A stretch of 9,001 bases of DNA, taken from the NCBI GenBank assembly GCA_016302725.1, contig JAEDNB010000082.1, positions 1 through 9,001 of the forward strand, in the 5' to 3' direction. The stretch is from Lentisphaeria bacterium. GTDB lineage: Bacteria > Verrucomicrobiota > Lentisphaeria > Oligosphaerales > Oligosphaeraceae. Both the position numbers and the translations under genes were made by a program. Below the pieces are notes generated by a model. It searched no databases. It worked only from the letters and a program-made list of their open reading frames with translations, and was not told where the DNA came from. Below are positions 1 to 8,929 of the stretch, in pieces (the first letter of the stretch is position 1; every line of letters starts with the position of its first letter).

Positions 1-23
1 ACATCCCAGAACGTAGATTTCAT
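1..23 (-). CDS. Start of an unidentified gene, cut by the left edge
   Basis: Reading leftwards, an ATG (21-23) opens a frame beginning MKSTFWD that leaves the window after seven codons. An AGAGG Shine-Dalgarno-like sequence lies 8 bases upstream, which is better than most starts in this window. A candidate minus-strand promoter at 128-156 would give a leader of roughly 100 bases. Together these suggest a gene divergent from uvrA. Seven residues give no clue to function, and the start could be chance, so confidence is modest. Confidence 0.35.
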
Positions 24-83
24 GTGGGGAACCTCTTGCTAAAGGGGCATGCTTGCTTATCTCCAGGCCGCCGGAAGTGACGA

Positions 84-119
84 CTGGATGGAATCCAGAG
101 AATGCCACAGCCAGTGGCA
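84..119 (-). other. Two adjacent hairpins in the leftward leader
   Basis: Two perfect 6-bp inverted repeats sit four bases apart: TGCCAC (103-108) with GTGGCA (114-119) around a 5-base loop, and CTGGAT (84-89) with ATCCAG (93-98) around a 3-base loop. They lie between the candidate promoter at 128-156 and the ATG at 23, so they would be in the 5' leader of the leftward transcript. There is no T-run, so they are not obvious terminators. I recognise no known riboswitch class. Confidence 0.4.
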
Positions 120-127
120 CCGAGGAA

Positions 128-156
128 ACTTTATTGCATAACTTCCATTTTTTCAA
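128..156 (-). promoter_or_regulatory. Candidate sigma-70-type promoter for the leftward gene
   Basis: On the minus strand a -35 TTGAAA (complement of 151-156) and a -10 TAAAGT (complement of 128-133) are separated by exactly 17 bases, inside an A/T-rich island in otherwise GC-rich DNA. The -35 matches 5 of 6 consensus bases and the -10 matches 4 of 6. Transcription would begin near 121 and run towards the ATG at 23. This is by inspection only. Confidence 0.4.
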
Positions 157-250
157 GCAAAACAAAGGGAGTTATGGATTTTTTTCACGTTTTTCCCCAT
201 ATTTTTTGAAAAAAAGCGGGGAAGGAAGGGATTTCCGCCGGGAATCCTCC

Positions 251-289
251 CCCTTCCGCCCCTCCCCCGGGGACGTCGGAAGGGAGGGG
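251..289. repeat. Two overlapping, mutually exclusive inverted repeats
   Basis: CCCTTCCG (251-258) is perfectly complementary to CGGAAGGG (277-284), and CCCCTCCC (259-266) to GGGAGGGG (282-289). The two right arms share GGG at 282-284, so the two 8-bp stems cannot both form completely. Between the arms lie palindromes CCCCGGGG (265-272) and GACGTC (272-277). No T-run follows on either strand. The element sits about 125 bases before the uvrA start and probably upstream of its promoter. It could be a protein-binding site or an RNA switch, or simply a product of composition. Confidence 0.45.
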
Positions 290-313
290 CCTTTCCGTCC
301 CGTCCTGCAGGCC

Positions 314-343
314 TTGGGACTCTTCCCGTCTTGATATTAGATT
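314..343 (+). promoter_or_regulatory. Candidate promoter for uvrA-prfC-tlyA
   Basis: TTGGGA (314-319) and TAGATT (338-343) are spaced 18 bases apart. Each matches 4 of 6 consensus bases, and the -10 lies in the only A/T-rich stretch between 217 and the uvrA start. Transcription would start near 350, giving a leader of about 64 bases that includes the CCCGT repeat. This is the best candidate by eye but weak. Confidence 0.28.
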
Positions 344-353
344 ATGTGCTTTT

Positions 354-376
354 CCCGTCCCGTCCCGTCCCGTCCC
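354..376. repeat. CCCGT pentanucleotide tandem repeat
   Basis: Four exact head-to-tail CCCGT units (354-373) are followed by CCC (374-376), about 4.6 copies. A related two-unit stretch (GTCCCGTCC) lies near 297-305. It is non-coding and sits 38 bases before the uvrA start codon. Such short-period repeats can gain or lose units by replication slippage. Confidence 0.8.
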
Positions 377-413
377 CTGTCCCCCTGCTTCCGCGACGGA
401 TTCATCCCCTCCC

Positions 414-3248
<2,835 letters not shown>

Positions 3249-3287
3249 CCCACCCCCCGGGGAGCCCCCGCCCCCGTCACCCCCCCT

Positions 3288-4895
3288 ATGCCCTCCTTTT
3301 CCGAAGAAATCAAGCGGCGCCGAACCTTCGCCATCATCTCCCACCCCGACGCAGGGAAGACCACCCTCACGGAAAAACTCCTCCTCTACGGAGGCGCCCT
3401 CCAGGAGGCCGGTTCCGTCCGGGCAAAGAAGAACCAGAAGAACACCACCAGCGACTGGATGGACCTGGAAAGGGAGCGGGGCATCTCCATCTCCTCCACC
3501 GTCCTCCAATTCGAGTACCGGGGATACTGCATCAACCTCCTGGACACCCCCGGACACCGGGACTTTTCCGAGGACACCTACCGGGTGCTCACCGCCGTGG
3601 ACTCCGTCATCATGGTCATCGACGCGGGCAAGGGCATCGAGGAGCGCACCCGCAAACTCTTCGAGATCTGCCGTCTCCGGGGCATCCCCATCTTCACCTT
3701 CATGAACAAGATGGACCGCCCCGCCAGGAATCCCCTGGAATTGCTGGACGACATCGAGAAGACCCTGGGGCTGGGGGTCTTCCCCGTCACCTGGCCCCTG
3801 GGGGACGGCCCGGATTTCAAGGGGGTCTACGACCGCCTCACCCATAAGCTCCACCTTTTCGTCAACCAAGGGCATGGCGCCGCCAAGGCGGCCTCCCAGA
3901 CCACCGGCCCCCAGGACCCCATGCTGGAGGAAATCCTCCCCCCCGCCATGCTGAAGGAGTGGCGGGAGCAGATTGAACTGCTCTCCGTCGCCGGGGAGGA
4001 GTTTGACGACGAACTGGTGCAGTCGGGGGAGTTGACCCCCATCTTCTTCGGGTCGGGCATCAACAATTTCGGCGTCCAGTTGCTGCTGGACTACTTTGTG
4101 GAGCACGGGATGCCCCCCCTGCCCCGCAAGTCCTCCCTGGGGGAGATTTCCCCGGAACGGAACGACTTCTCCGGGTTCATCTTCAAGATCCAGGCCAACA
4201 TGGACCCCAACCACCGGGATTCCATGTCCTTTGTGCGGGTCTGTTCCGGGCAGTTCGTGAAGGACATGACAGTCCCCAATCCCCGGGGGGGGCGCCCCCT
4301 CCGCCTTTCCTACCCCCAGAAGTTGTTTGGGCAGGGGCGCGACTCCATCGAGACCGCCTATCCGGGGGACATCGTGGGGCTGGTCAGCCACGGGAGTTTC
4401 CGCATTGGCGACACCCTCACCACCATTCCCGGGCTGGTCTACAATGAGATTCCCCGTTTTGCCCCCGAGGTCTTCTGCTTCCTCCGCAACGCCGCCCCCT
4501 CCAAGTACAAGCAATTCTCCGAGGGGCTGGAGCAGTTGCTCAACGAGGGCGCCATCCAGGTCTTCCACCTGCAAAGCGATGTCAACCGCGCCCCGTTGCT
4601 GGGGGCGGTGGGGCAGTTGCAGTTCGAGGTGGTGAAGCACCGCCTGGAGACCGAATACAACGCGGAGGTGCGGCTGGAGGAGACCCCCTTCACCCAGATC
4701 CGATGGCTGGCCAGGCAGGAGGACGGGGAGACGTTCCGGGGAGCCTACCTGGGAAGCAACGTCCGCCTGGGATTGGACCATGAGGGGCTCCCCGTGCTCC
4801 TCTTCCCCGACGCCTGGTCTGTCAACTATTTCCAGGAGAAGAATCCCCAGGTTCCCCTTCTGACCCACTCCCCCATGCAGGGAGAGACCATCTAG
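3288..4895 (+). CDS. prfC: Peptide chain release factor 3 (RF3)
   Basis: RF3 is a translational GTPase that ejects RF1 or RF2 from the ribosome after peptide release. The 535 residues match the family's length (E. coli 529). The G domain shows G1 HPDAGKTT (19-26), the switch I segment ERGISISS (63-70), G3 DTPGH (86-90), G4 NKMD (140-143) and a G5-like segment around Ser256. The block at about 294-320 (FSGFIFKIQANMDPNHR onwards) and VGQLQFEVVKHRLE (441-454) are typical of RF3 and separate it from EF-G, BipA and LepA. The gene starts 39 bases after the uvrA stop. The spacer is almost all C and G and contains no Shine-Dalgarno sequence, so translation may depend on coupling or on the C-rich leader. 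No intrinsic terminator lies between the two genes. Confidence 0.97.
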   Translation: MPSFSEEIKRRRTFAIISHPDAGKTTLTEKLLLYGGALQEAGSVRAKKNQKNTTSDWMDLERERGISISSTVLQFEYRGYCINLLDTPGHRDFSEDTYRVLTAVDSVIMVIDAGKGIEERTRKLFEICRLRGIPIFTFMNKMDRPARNPLELLDDIEKTLGLGVFPVTWPLGDGPDFKGVYDRLTHKLHLFVNQGHGAAKAASQTTGPQDPMLEEILPPAMLKEWREQIELLSVAGEEFDDELVQSGELTPIFFGSGINNFGVQLLLDYFVEHGMPPLPRKSSLGEISPERNDFSGFIFKIQANMDPNHRDSMSFVRVCSGQFVKDMTVPNPRGGRPLRLSYPQKLFGQGRDSIETAYPGDIVGLVSHGSFRIGDTLTTIPGLVYNEIPRFAPEVFCFLRNAAPSKYKQFSEGLEQLLNEGAIQVFHLQSDVNRAPLLGAVGQLQFEVVKHRLETEYNAEVRLEETPFTQIRWLARQEDGETFRGAYLGSNVRLGLDHEGLPVLLFPDAWSVNYFQEKNPQVPLLTHSPMQGETI

Positions 4896-4905
4896 CCCTC
4901 CCCCC

Positions 4906-5649
4906 ATGGCGCACCTTCGGGCAGACCAACTCGCCATGAGGCAGGGGCTGTGCGCCTCCCGGGCGCTGGCCCAGCGTCTCATCCAGGAAGGGAAAATCCG
5001 GCTGAAGGACGGCACGCCCCTGCGGAAGTGCGGCCAGTTGCTGGAGGAGGAGTGTGTCCTGGTCCTGGAGGCCCCGCCCCGCTATGTCTCCCGGGGGGCG
5101 GAGAAGCTGCTGGGGGGGCTGGCCGCCTTCCATCCCCCCGTGGAGGAGCGTGTGGCCTTGGACCTGGGCGCCTCCACGGGCGGCTTCACCGATGTCCTCC
5201 TCCAGCATGGAGCCAGGAAGGTCTATGCCGTGGACGTGGGGCACGGGCAGCTCCACGAGAAGCTGCGGGGGGATTCCCGGGTGGTCTCCCTGGAGGGGGT
5301 CAATGCCCGGGACCTAACCCGGGACCTCATCCCGGAGCCGATTCAGCTGCTGGTGGGGGATGTCTCCTTCATCTCCCTGACCCTGGTTCTCCCCCCCGTC
5401 GCCCCCCTGCTCGCCCCGGGAGCCTGGATTATTGTCCTGGTGAAGCCCCAGTTCGAGGCGGGTCGGGAGGCCATCGGCTCCCAGGGCGTGGTGCGCAGCG
5501 AGGCCATCCGTCGCCAATGCGTGGAAAAGATCCAGGATTTCGCCCGGGGCACCCTGGGATGGGTTCCCCTGGGCGCCACTCCCTCCCCCCTTCTGGGCCC
5601 CAACGGAAACCAGGAATATCTCGCCGCCTTCCGCACCCCGGAACCATAG
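4906..5649 (+). CDS. tlyA: TlyA-family S4-domain RNA 2'-O-methyltransferase
   Basis: TlyA proteins methylate rRNA ribose (mycobacterial TlyA acts on 16S and 23S rRNA, affecting capreomycin sensitivity); they were once called hemolysins. The 247 residues contain an N-terminal S4 RNA-binding domain (about 1-60, with RADQL near the start and RALAQRLIQEGKI at 19-31). A FtsJ/RrmJ-type Rossmann domain follows: SAM motif I LDLGASTGGFTD (85-96), VYAVDVGHGQL (106-116), GDVSFISL (151-158), LVKPQFEAGR (178-187) and NGNQEYLA (233-240). K67, D152, K180 and E237 fit the K-D-K-E catalytic tetrad of this fold, so activity is expected. The exact target nucleotide cannot be read from sequence. The start is 10 bases after the prfC stop and follows CCCTCCCCCC with no Shine-Dalgarno sequence, which supports cotranscription. 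Confidence 0.94.
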   Translation: MAHLRADQLAMRQGLCASRALAQRLIQEGKIRLKDGTPLRKCGQLLEEECVLVLEAPPRYVSRGAEKLLGGLAAFHPPVEERVALDLGASTGGFTDVLLQHGARKVYAVDVGHGQLHEKLRGDSRVVSLEGVNARDLTRDLIPEPIQLLVGDVSFISLTLVLPPVAPLLAPGAWIIVLVKPQFEAGREAIGSQGVVRSEAIRRQCVEKIQDFARGTLGWVPLGATPSPLLGPNGNQEYLAAFRTPEP

Positions 5650-5683
5650 CCCACCTGCTCCGGAGCGTCCCTCAAGGGGGAAG
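5650..5683. other. Convergent gap between tlyA and fluC
   Basis: The two opposing genes end 34 bases apart. The gap contains a perfect 10-base palindrome GCTCCGGAGC (5657-5666) and a short CCC/GGG repeat around TCAA. Neither is followed by a T-run, so intrinsic termination of either operon here is doubtful; Rho-dependent ends or overlapping transcripts are more likely. Confidence 0.4.
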
Positions 5684-6064
5684 TCAAGAGGCCAGCCAGC
5701 GTCCCAGGAGGATTCCCCCGATGACGCAGGAAATGCCGCCGCCCCCCTGCAGCAGGGCGTAGAGCAGGAAGCGAATCGGACGCCCCGCCAGGAGGAGGTT
5801 GGCGGAATCCAGCATGCAGGTGCTGAAGGTGGTGAAGGCCCCCAGGAAGCCCACGAAAACCACGGGGAGCCAGGGGAGAAGCTGGGGAAGCCTGCCCTGC
5901 GCCCAGGCCCAAAACACCCCCGCGCAAAAACTCCCCAGCAGGTTGACGGCAAGGGTGGCCCAGGGGAAGGAGGTCCCCCACCACGGCAACAGGGCAATCC
6001 CCCAGCGACACAAGGTCCCCAGCACACCCGCCAAGGCGATTCCCACCATCAACTGCCAACTCAT
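5684..6064 (-). CDS. fluC: Fluoride ion channel FluC (CrcB)
   Basis: FluC channels are dual-topology dimers that export toxic fluoride across the inner membrane (family knowledge). This 126-residue protein has four hydrophobic segments (about 5-27, 34-56, 63-86, 97-121) and the conserved blocks GVLGTLCRW (13-21), NLLGSFCAG (41-49) and GFLGAFTTFST (72-82), which includes the Phe/Thr/Ser-rich fluoride-coordinating stretch. A single short gene implies a homodimer. I chose the ATG at 6064 because it gives the usual FluC N-terminus and follows GGGAGAGGG, a good ribosome-binding site. The frame stays open further upstream, but only by reading through the tRNA gene. It lies downstream of tRNA-Arg beyond a terminator. 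I see no fluoride riboswitch, often found before such genes. Confidence 0.95.
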   Translation of the reverse strand: MSWQLMVGIALAGVLGTLCRWGIALLPWWGTSFPWATLAVNLLGSFCAGVFWAWAQGRLPQLLPWLPVVFVGFLGAFTTFSTCMLDSANLLLAGRPIRFLLYALLQGGGGISCVIGGILLGRWLAS

Positions 6065-6094
6065 CGCACCCTCTCCCATCCTAGGAAGGCCAGG

Positions 6095-6119
6095 AAAAAA
6101 GAAAACCCCCGCAACGGGG
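6095..6119 (-). terminator. Intrinsic terminator after tRNA-Arg
   Basis: On the minus strand CCCCG-TTG-CGGGG (6119 down to 6107) is followed by G and then TTTTCTTTTTT (6105-6095), a classic stem plus U-run 31 bases past the tRNA end. A second CCCCCG lies upstream (6140-6135) and could pair with the same right arm, giving an alternative, longer-looped stem with the same T-run. Read-through would reach fluC, whose start is 30 bases further on. Confidence 0.8.
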
Positions 6120-6149
6120 AAAGCCGCCTCGTCACGGGGGAAGAAAGAA

Positions 6150-6226
<77 letters not shown>

Positions 6227-6249
6227 ACGCAAAAACCGGAAAACGCCAT

Positions 6250-6277
6250 ACCATAACCCCTTTCTCCCATTCTGCAA
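6250..6277 (-). promoter_or_regulatory. Candidate promoter for tRNA-Arg
   Basis: On the minus strand TTGCAG (complement of 6272-6277) and TATGGT (complement of 6250-6255) are 16 bases apart, matching 4 of 6 bases in each consensus hexamer. The -10 ends 23 bases before the mature tRNA 5' end, leaving a leader of about 16 bases for RNase P removal. The position and direction fit a stable-RNA promoter well. Confidence 0.5.
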
Positions 6278-6539
6278 GGCAGAGGACTCCCCTTTCCAGG
6301 GTTTCCCGCCCCACTCCTGGGACCGGAAACAAGGAGCGGCAGACGCCCTTCCGGGCCCATTCGCCATGCCCTTGCCTCCTCCCAACAGGGGGGAAGGCGC
6401 TCTTCCCCAAAGCACCGCCCCGTGCCAAGGCCGTCAAGGCTGGCGTGGATGGCCTTGCCGACTGGTTCCTGCCTGCGGAGGCGCAGGATAGCCCGTTCCC
6501 GCTGGCCCCATCCTTGAAGGGCGGGAGGCGAAGAGGGGG
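6278..6539. other. Intergenic DNA between the coiled-coil gene and tRNA-Arg
   Basis: I find no credible gene here; frames that stay open have no start signal or family resemblance. The stretch contains three inverted repeats without T-runs: GGGGAAG/CTTCCCC (6390-6408, 5-base loop), CAAGGCC/GGCCTTG (6426-6457, 18-base loop) and CCTGCG-GAGG-CGCAGG (6472-6487). The last is the tightest stem and lies 50 to 70 bases past the coiled-coil gene's stop, so it could protect or end that message. A small RNA cannot be excluded. Confidence 0.4.
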
Positions 6540-7313
6540 CTACCGCATGAATTGAGGCGGCATCATGCCAGGGCCGCCACCGGGGCCGCCCAGGACGGAC
6601 ATGATTTCCTGGACTCCCTCCGCCAGGGAGGCGCTGTCGGTCCCCAGGCGGTTTCCCAGGTCCTCCAGCAGGATTTCCTGGACTTCGTTCCGCATTTCCA
6701 TCATTTCCCGGAATTGCTCCCCACGTCCGGCTCCCCTGGGGAGGCCCTCCTCCTCCAGGGAAGCCAGGAGTTCCTGGTATTCCTTCAGGGTTTCCTGCTG
6801 TTGGGCGGTCAGTCGGCGGGTATCCACGGAGGAGAGATAGTCCTCCCTGCGTTCCCGTTGCTCCTGGCGTCGTTGTTCCCGTTCCTGGGACATCTGCTGG
6901 AAGCGTTCATAGGCCTCGGGGTCCCGTTCCTTCAGTTCCTCCATGCTGAAGGAGCCTCCCCGGAAATCCCGGCGTCGGCGCCCGCCGGATGACGCGCCTT
7001 CCTCTGCCCTGCGCTGGCTCTGCTGGGCCAACTGCTGGCGCAGGTTCCGGTTTTCCCGTTCCAGCTTCTCCACGTATTCCGTCAGCCCCTGGATTTCCTC
7101 GGAGGCCTCCATCCGCTGTCCTACCAGGGGGGAAACGGGAGCCTCTTCCACAAGGCGCTTCCCTTCAGAGGGGGGAGGGAGGCTTCTCTCCTGGTCCAGT
7201 TCCGCCTGCACCCCCTGGTAGAGGCGGTAGCAGATGAGGCTGGAAAGGAGAGTGGCACAGGAAAAGAGGGCCAGAAGCGCCACCAGGGCGCCAAGAAGTC
7301 GTGTACGTTCCAT
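6540..7313 (-). CDS. Membrane-anchored, Arg/Glu-rich coiled-coil protein of unknown function
   Basis: I do not recognise a named family. The 257-residue product has one strong hydrophobic segment (about 6-28), then a linker and two long charged helical stretches: about 70-105 (LEREN, LRQQLAQQSQ) and about 122-190, very rich in Glu, Gln and Arg, consistent with coiled coil. A basic break GGRRRRDFRGG (110-120) separates them. After Gly-rich 190-198 comes a helical 199-240 segment, and the tail is Gly/Pro/Met-rich (GGPGGGPGMMPP). The bulk is probably periplasmic, anchored at the N-terminus. DTRRLTAQQQETLKEYQELL loosely recalls the LTxxQ motif of Spy/CpxP/ZraP periplasmic proteins, which is only a resemblance. 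The ATG at 7313 puts the hydrophobic segment at the N-terminus; a longer frame to 7415 would add 34 unlikely residues. Only a weak GAAG precedes it. Helical periodicity supports real coding. Confidence 0.85.
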   Translation of the reverse strand: MERTRLLGALVALLALFSCATLLSSLICYRLYQGVQAELDQERSLPPPSEGKRLVEEAPVSPLVGQRMEASEEIQGLTEYVEKLERENRNLRQQLAQQSQRRAEEGASSGGRRRRDFRGGSFSMEELKERDPEAYERFQQMSQEREQRRQEQRERREDYLSSVDTRRLTAQQQETLKEYQELLASLEEEGLPRGAGRGEQFREMMEMRNEVQEILLEDLGNRLGTDSASLAEGVQEIMSVLGGPGGGPGMMPPQFMR

Positions 7314-7347
7314 AATTTCTTCGAAGGGAGTGGCGATGACACAGAAA

Positions 7348-7373
7348 AGCCAAGGAGGGCACGGACTTTGGCT
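7348..7373. repeat. Inverted repeat AGCCAA-N14-TTGGCT upstream of the coiled-coil gene
   Basis: AGCCAA (7348-7353) and TTGGCT (7368-7373) form a perfect 6-bp dyad 35 bases upstream of the ATG at 7313. It may be an operator or leader hairpin. On the minus strand the second arm runs into CTTTTC, but the loop is long for a terminator. Confidence 0.3.
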
Positions 7374-7431
7374 AAACGCCCCCCGCGCCCCTTTATTGTC
7401 CCCCGTCCCCGCCAAATCCCCCCAAAAGGCC

Positions 7432-7458
7432 TCCCCTTCCCTGGCGGAGGGAAGGGGA
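7432..7458 (-). terminator. Perfect 11-bp hairpin, possible terminator of the barrel-protein gene
   Basis: TCCCCTTCCCT (7432-7442) and AGGGAAGGGGA (7448-7458) pair perfectly around a 5-base loop. On the minus strand it is followed by GGCCTTTTGG, a poor U-run, about 108 bases after the stop of the barrel-protein gene. On the plus strand no T-run follows. It is the strongest stem between the two genes. Termination, 3'-end protection or a processing site are all possible. Confidence 0.45.
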
Positions 7459-7534
7459 CAGGACCGGGCCGTTGCCCCCCCCGCACGGGCATGCGGCGGT
7501 GCGAAGAGGAGAGGGAGGGCCTCCCCCCGCTTCC

Positions 7535-7557
7535 CGCTTCCGCCCCCCGGCGGAGCG
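7535..7557 (-). other. Hairpin just after the barrel-protein stop codon
   Basis: CGC-T-TCCGCC (7535-7544) pairs with GGCGGAGCG (7549-7557) around CCCC, 9 bp with one bulged T, beginning nine bases beyond the stop codon of the minus-strand gene. There is no T-run, so it is more likely an mRNA-stabilising hairpin than an intrinsic terminator. Confidence 0.4.
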
Positions 7558-7565
7558 GTGCCTGG

Positions 7566-8792
7566 CTAGTCGAAATAGACGTGGAGCAGCACGCCCCACC
7601 CGGGCTGGATGATATTGCTGTCGGCGGGCTTGCGGTTGAAGTCGATTTCCCACTTGCCTCCCTGGGAATGCACCCGGACCCGGCTGGGCTGCTTCCGCCA
7701 GACGGGCTTGCATTCCACTGGCTCCTGGAGATTCTTGTTCACGATGATGAGCCAGCGGCTTCCATCCTCTTCGTGGGTGAACTCGCCCACCAGCCAATTT
7801 CCGGTGCCGCCCATGGTCTGGATCAAGCTTTCGGAATCCGGCCCGGGGACCCGCTCGTCCGTCTCGGGCTTGGTGCTTCCGAAGTGGTAGACCCGGTCGG
7901 AGCGGAGATGGTTCAGCACATGGGCGTAGTTCTGGATGGTTCGGTTCACCAGGCGCATGTCATACCAGACCTGGGTGCGGTTCATGAAGGGGTCCAGGGG
8001 GGCGTTGTGCCAGCCAGGGCGGTCGGAAGGCAGATAGGTGAACCAGGAGATTCCCCTGGCGCCGTAGGCCAGCCCGCTGAAGGCCTGGTAGGCCATGTTC
8101 ACCAGGTTGGGAGTGGCGTAGTAGCGGTGCTGGATTCCCAGCACGCAATACCACCAGGGCTTGTTGTGGCGCAGCGCTGCCTGCCGATGGATTTCCATGC
8201 AACTGTGCATAGTGGTGCGGATGTATCCACTGGCGTAGAAGTTGTATTGGTCAAAGCCGCTGAAGGGAAAATCGCTGGCAAAGACCCGTTCGGTGTATTC
8301 CTCGTAGGTGAGGGGTTCGTAATGGTAGGGCTGGGTGCTGTTGGAAAAGAGGTTCACGTAGGCAAGTTTGCCGGGGGCCAACTCCTTCAGCAACGTGGCC
8401 ATCTGGAAGAGCCCCGGCAGGTCCGCCGTCTCCGGCTCGTCCTTCACATAGTATCCCATCACCGTGGGATTGTCCCGGTATTTCTCCACCACGGGGAGAA
8501 TGTCCTTGCGCCACTGCTCCACGTCGGGATTCCGCCAATCCCGGTTGCTCATGGCGTTTCCGTCGGTGTAGAAGACCTTCAGCCCCGCCGCCCCCGCCGC
8601 CTGGATCTGCCCGTCCGTGGAGGCAAAGCCCGCAATGCTGAAGCCACACTCCTTCATTTCCTCGTAAAAGGAAACATCATCCTGCCGCGACCGCGCACCC
8701 CCCAGCCACCCCCAGGCCATGATGGGGAAGGTCTCCTCCGCCAGGAGGCACAGGGAAAGAAGCAGAAAAAGGGGAAGAAGGATTCGTTTCAT
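7566..8792 (-). CDS. Secreted (beta/alpha)-barrel glycoside-hydrolase-like protein
   Basis: The 408-residue product starts with a signal peptide: MKR, a Leu-rich core, and a likely signal peptidase I cut after LLA (18). There is no lipobox, so export to the periplasm or beyond is expected. The body reads as a TIM-barrel of the broad GH-A/GH42-like kind: VMGYYVKDEP (111-120), where Glu119 sits as a strand-4 acid/base; KLAYVNLF (142-149); FSGFDQYNFYA (177-187); KPWWYCVLGIQ (211-221); and GARGISWFTY (244-253). Residues from about 325 (NWLVGEF, WLIIVNKN, PGWGVLLHV) look like a C-terminal beta-sandwich. Strand 7 ends in Gln221 and no second catalytic Glu is obvious. The sugar substrate cannot be read. 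I chose ATG 8792; an in-frame TTG at 8801 would add three residues. Neither has a Shine-Dalgarno sequence. Confidence 0.85.
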   Translation of the reverse strand: MKRILLPLFLLLSLCLLAEETFPIMAWGWLGGARSRQDDVSFYEEMKECGFSIAGFASTDGQIQAAGAAGLKVFYTDGNAMSNRDWRNPDVEQWRKDILPVVEKYRDNPTVMGYYVKDEPETADLPGLFQMATLLKELAPGKLAYVNLFSNSTQPYHYEPLTYEEYTERVFASDFPFSGFDQYNFYASGYIRTTMHSCMEIHRQAALRHNKPWWYCVLGIQHRYYATPNLVNMAYQAFSGLAYGARGISWFTYLPSDRPGWHNAPLDPFMNRTQVWYDMRLVNRTIQNYAHVLNHLRSDRVYHFGSTKPETDERVPGPDSESLIQTMGGTGNWLVGEFTHEEDGSRWLIIVNKNLQEPVECKPVWRKQPSRVRVHSQGGKWEIDFNRKPADSNIIQPGWGVLLHVYFD

Positions 8793-8879
8793 GGGATTCA
8801 ACAGAATAAAGAAGGAAAGGACAGGCAGAAAAAAATGAACGACAGAAAACGAAGGACAAGACGAAAACAGCCCCCCCCG
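8793..8879. other. Pyrimidine-rich upstream region of the barrel-protein gene
   Basis: Read on the minus strand this is a nearly pure pyrimidine tract with T-runs. It contains no ribosome-binding site and only a weak -10-like TATTCT about 12-17 bases before the ATG, which would give a very short leader. No convincing promoter could be picked. The C-rich run near 8870-8878 is a G-run on the minus strand. Confidence 0.35.
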
Positions 8880-8921
8880 GAAAAAGGCAAAGGCCCGTGA
8901 CGCCTCAACGGCGACACGGGC
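8880..8921 (-). terminator. Strong intrinsic terminator of the right-edge gene
   Basis: On the minus strand GCCCGTG-T-CGCC-GTTGA-GGCG-T-CACGGGC (8921 down to 8893) forms an 11-bp stem with one T-T mismatch and a 5-base loop, followed by CTTTGCCTTTTT. It starts nine bases after the TAG of the right-edge gene, and it isolates the barrel-protein gene from that gene's transcription. Confidence 0.88.
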
Positions 8922-8929
8922 ACGCCCCC

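Larger units (their letters stand above)
157..413. other. Intergenic region ahead of uvrA, no gene seen
   Basis: No supportable coding frame lies here. The left half is A/T-rich, with T and A runs near 180-215 that could be bent DNA or an upstream promoter element. From about 217 it becomes strongly C/G-rich with inverted repeats (251-289). An AT island (331-345) follows, and then a pentamer repeat (354-376). I found no LexA-type operator: neither CTGT-N8-ACAG nor GAAC-N4-GTTC is present. SOS control of uvrA is therefore not evident, although the LexA motif of this lineage may differ. Confidence 0.5.

Noticed and set aside
1..86. Possible C-terminal end of a plus-strand gene running in from the left.
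   Set aside because: Two short frames end at 42 and 86, but neither gives a recognisable tail, and the region is better explained by a leftward promoter and leader.
84..119. Insertion-sequence end or attachment site suggested by the paired hairpins.
   Set aside because: There is no transposase remnant, no matching inverted end elsewhere in the window, and no target duplication.
53..334. Plus-strand 93-codon frame upstream of uvrA.
   Set aside because: It has no ribosome-binding site, spans the hairpins and the A/T tract, and shows no domain or plausible composition.
6065..6149. Fluoride riboswitch ahead of fluC.
   Set aside because: I looked for the GGNGAUGG-type core and its pairing partner and did not find them; the hairpin here is a plain terminator.
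7368..8900. Plus-strand 510-codon frame antisense to the barrel-protein gene.
   Set aside because: It mirrors the minus-strand gene and crosses the terminator hairpin at 8893-8921. The minus-strand frame has a signal peptide and barrel motifs; this one has no coherent features.
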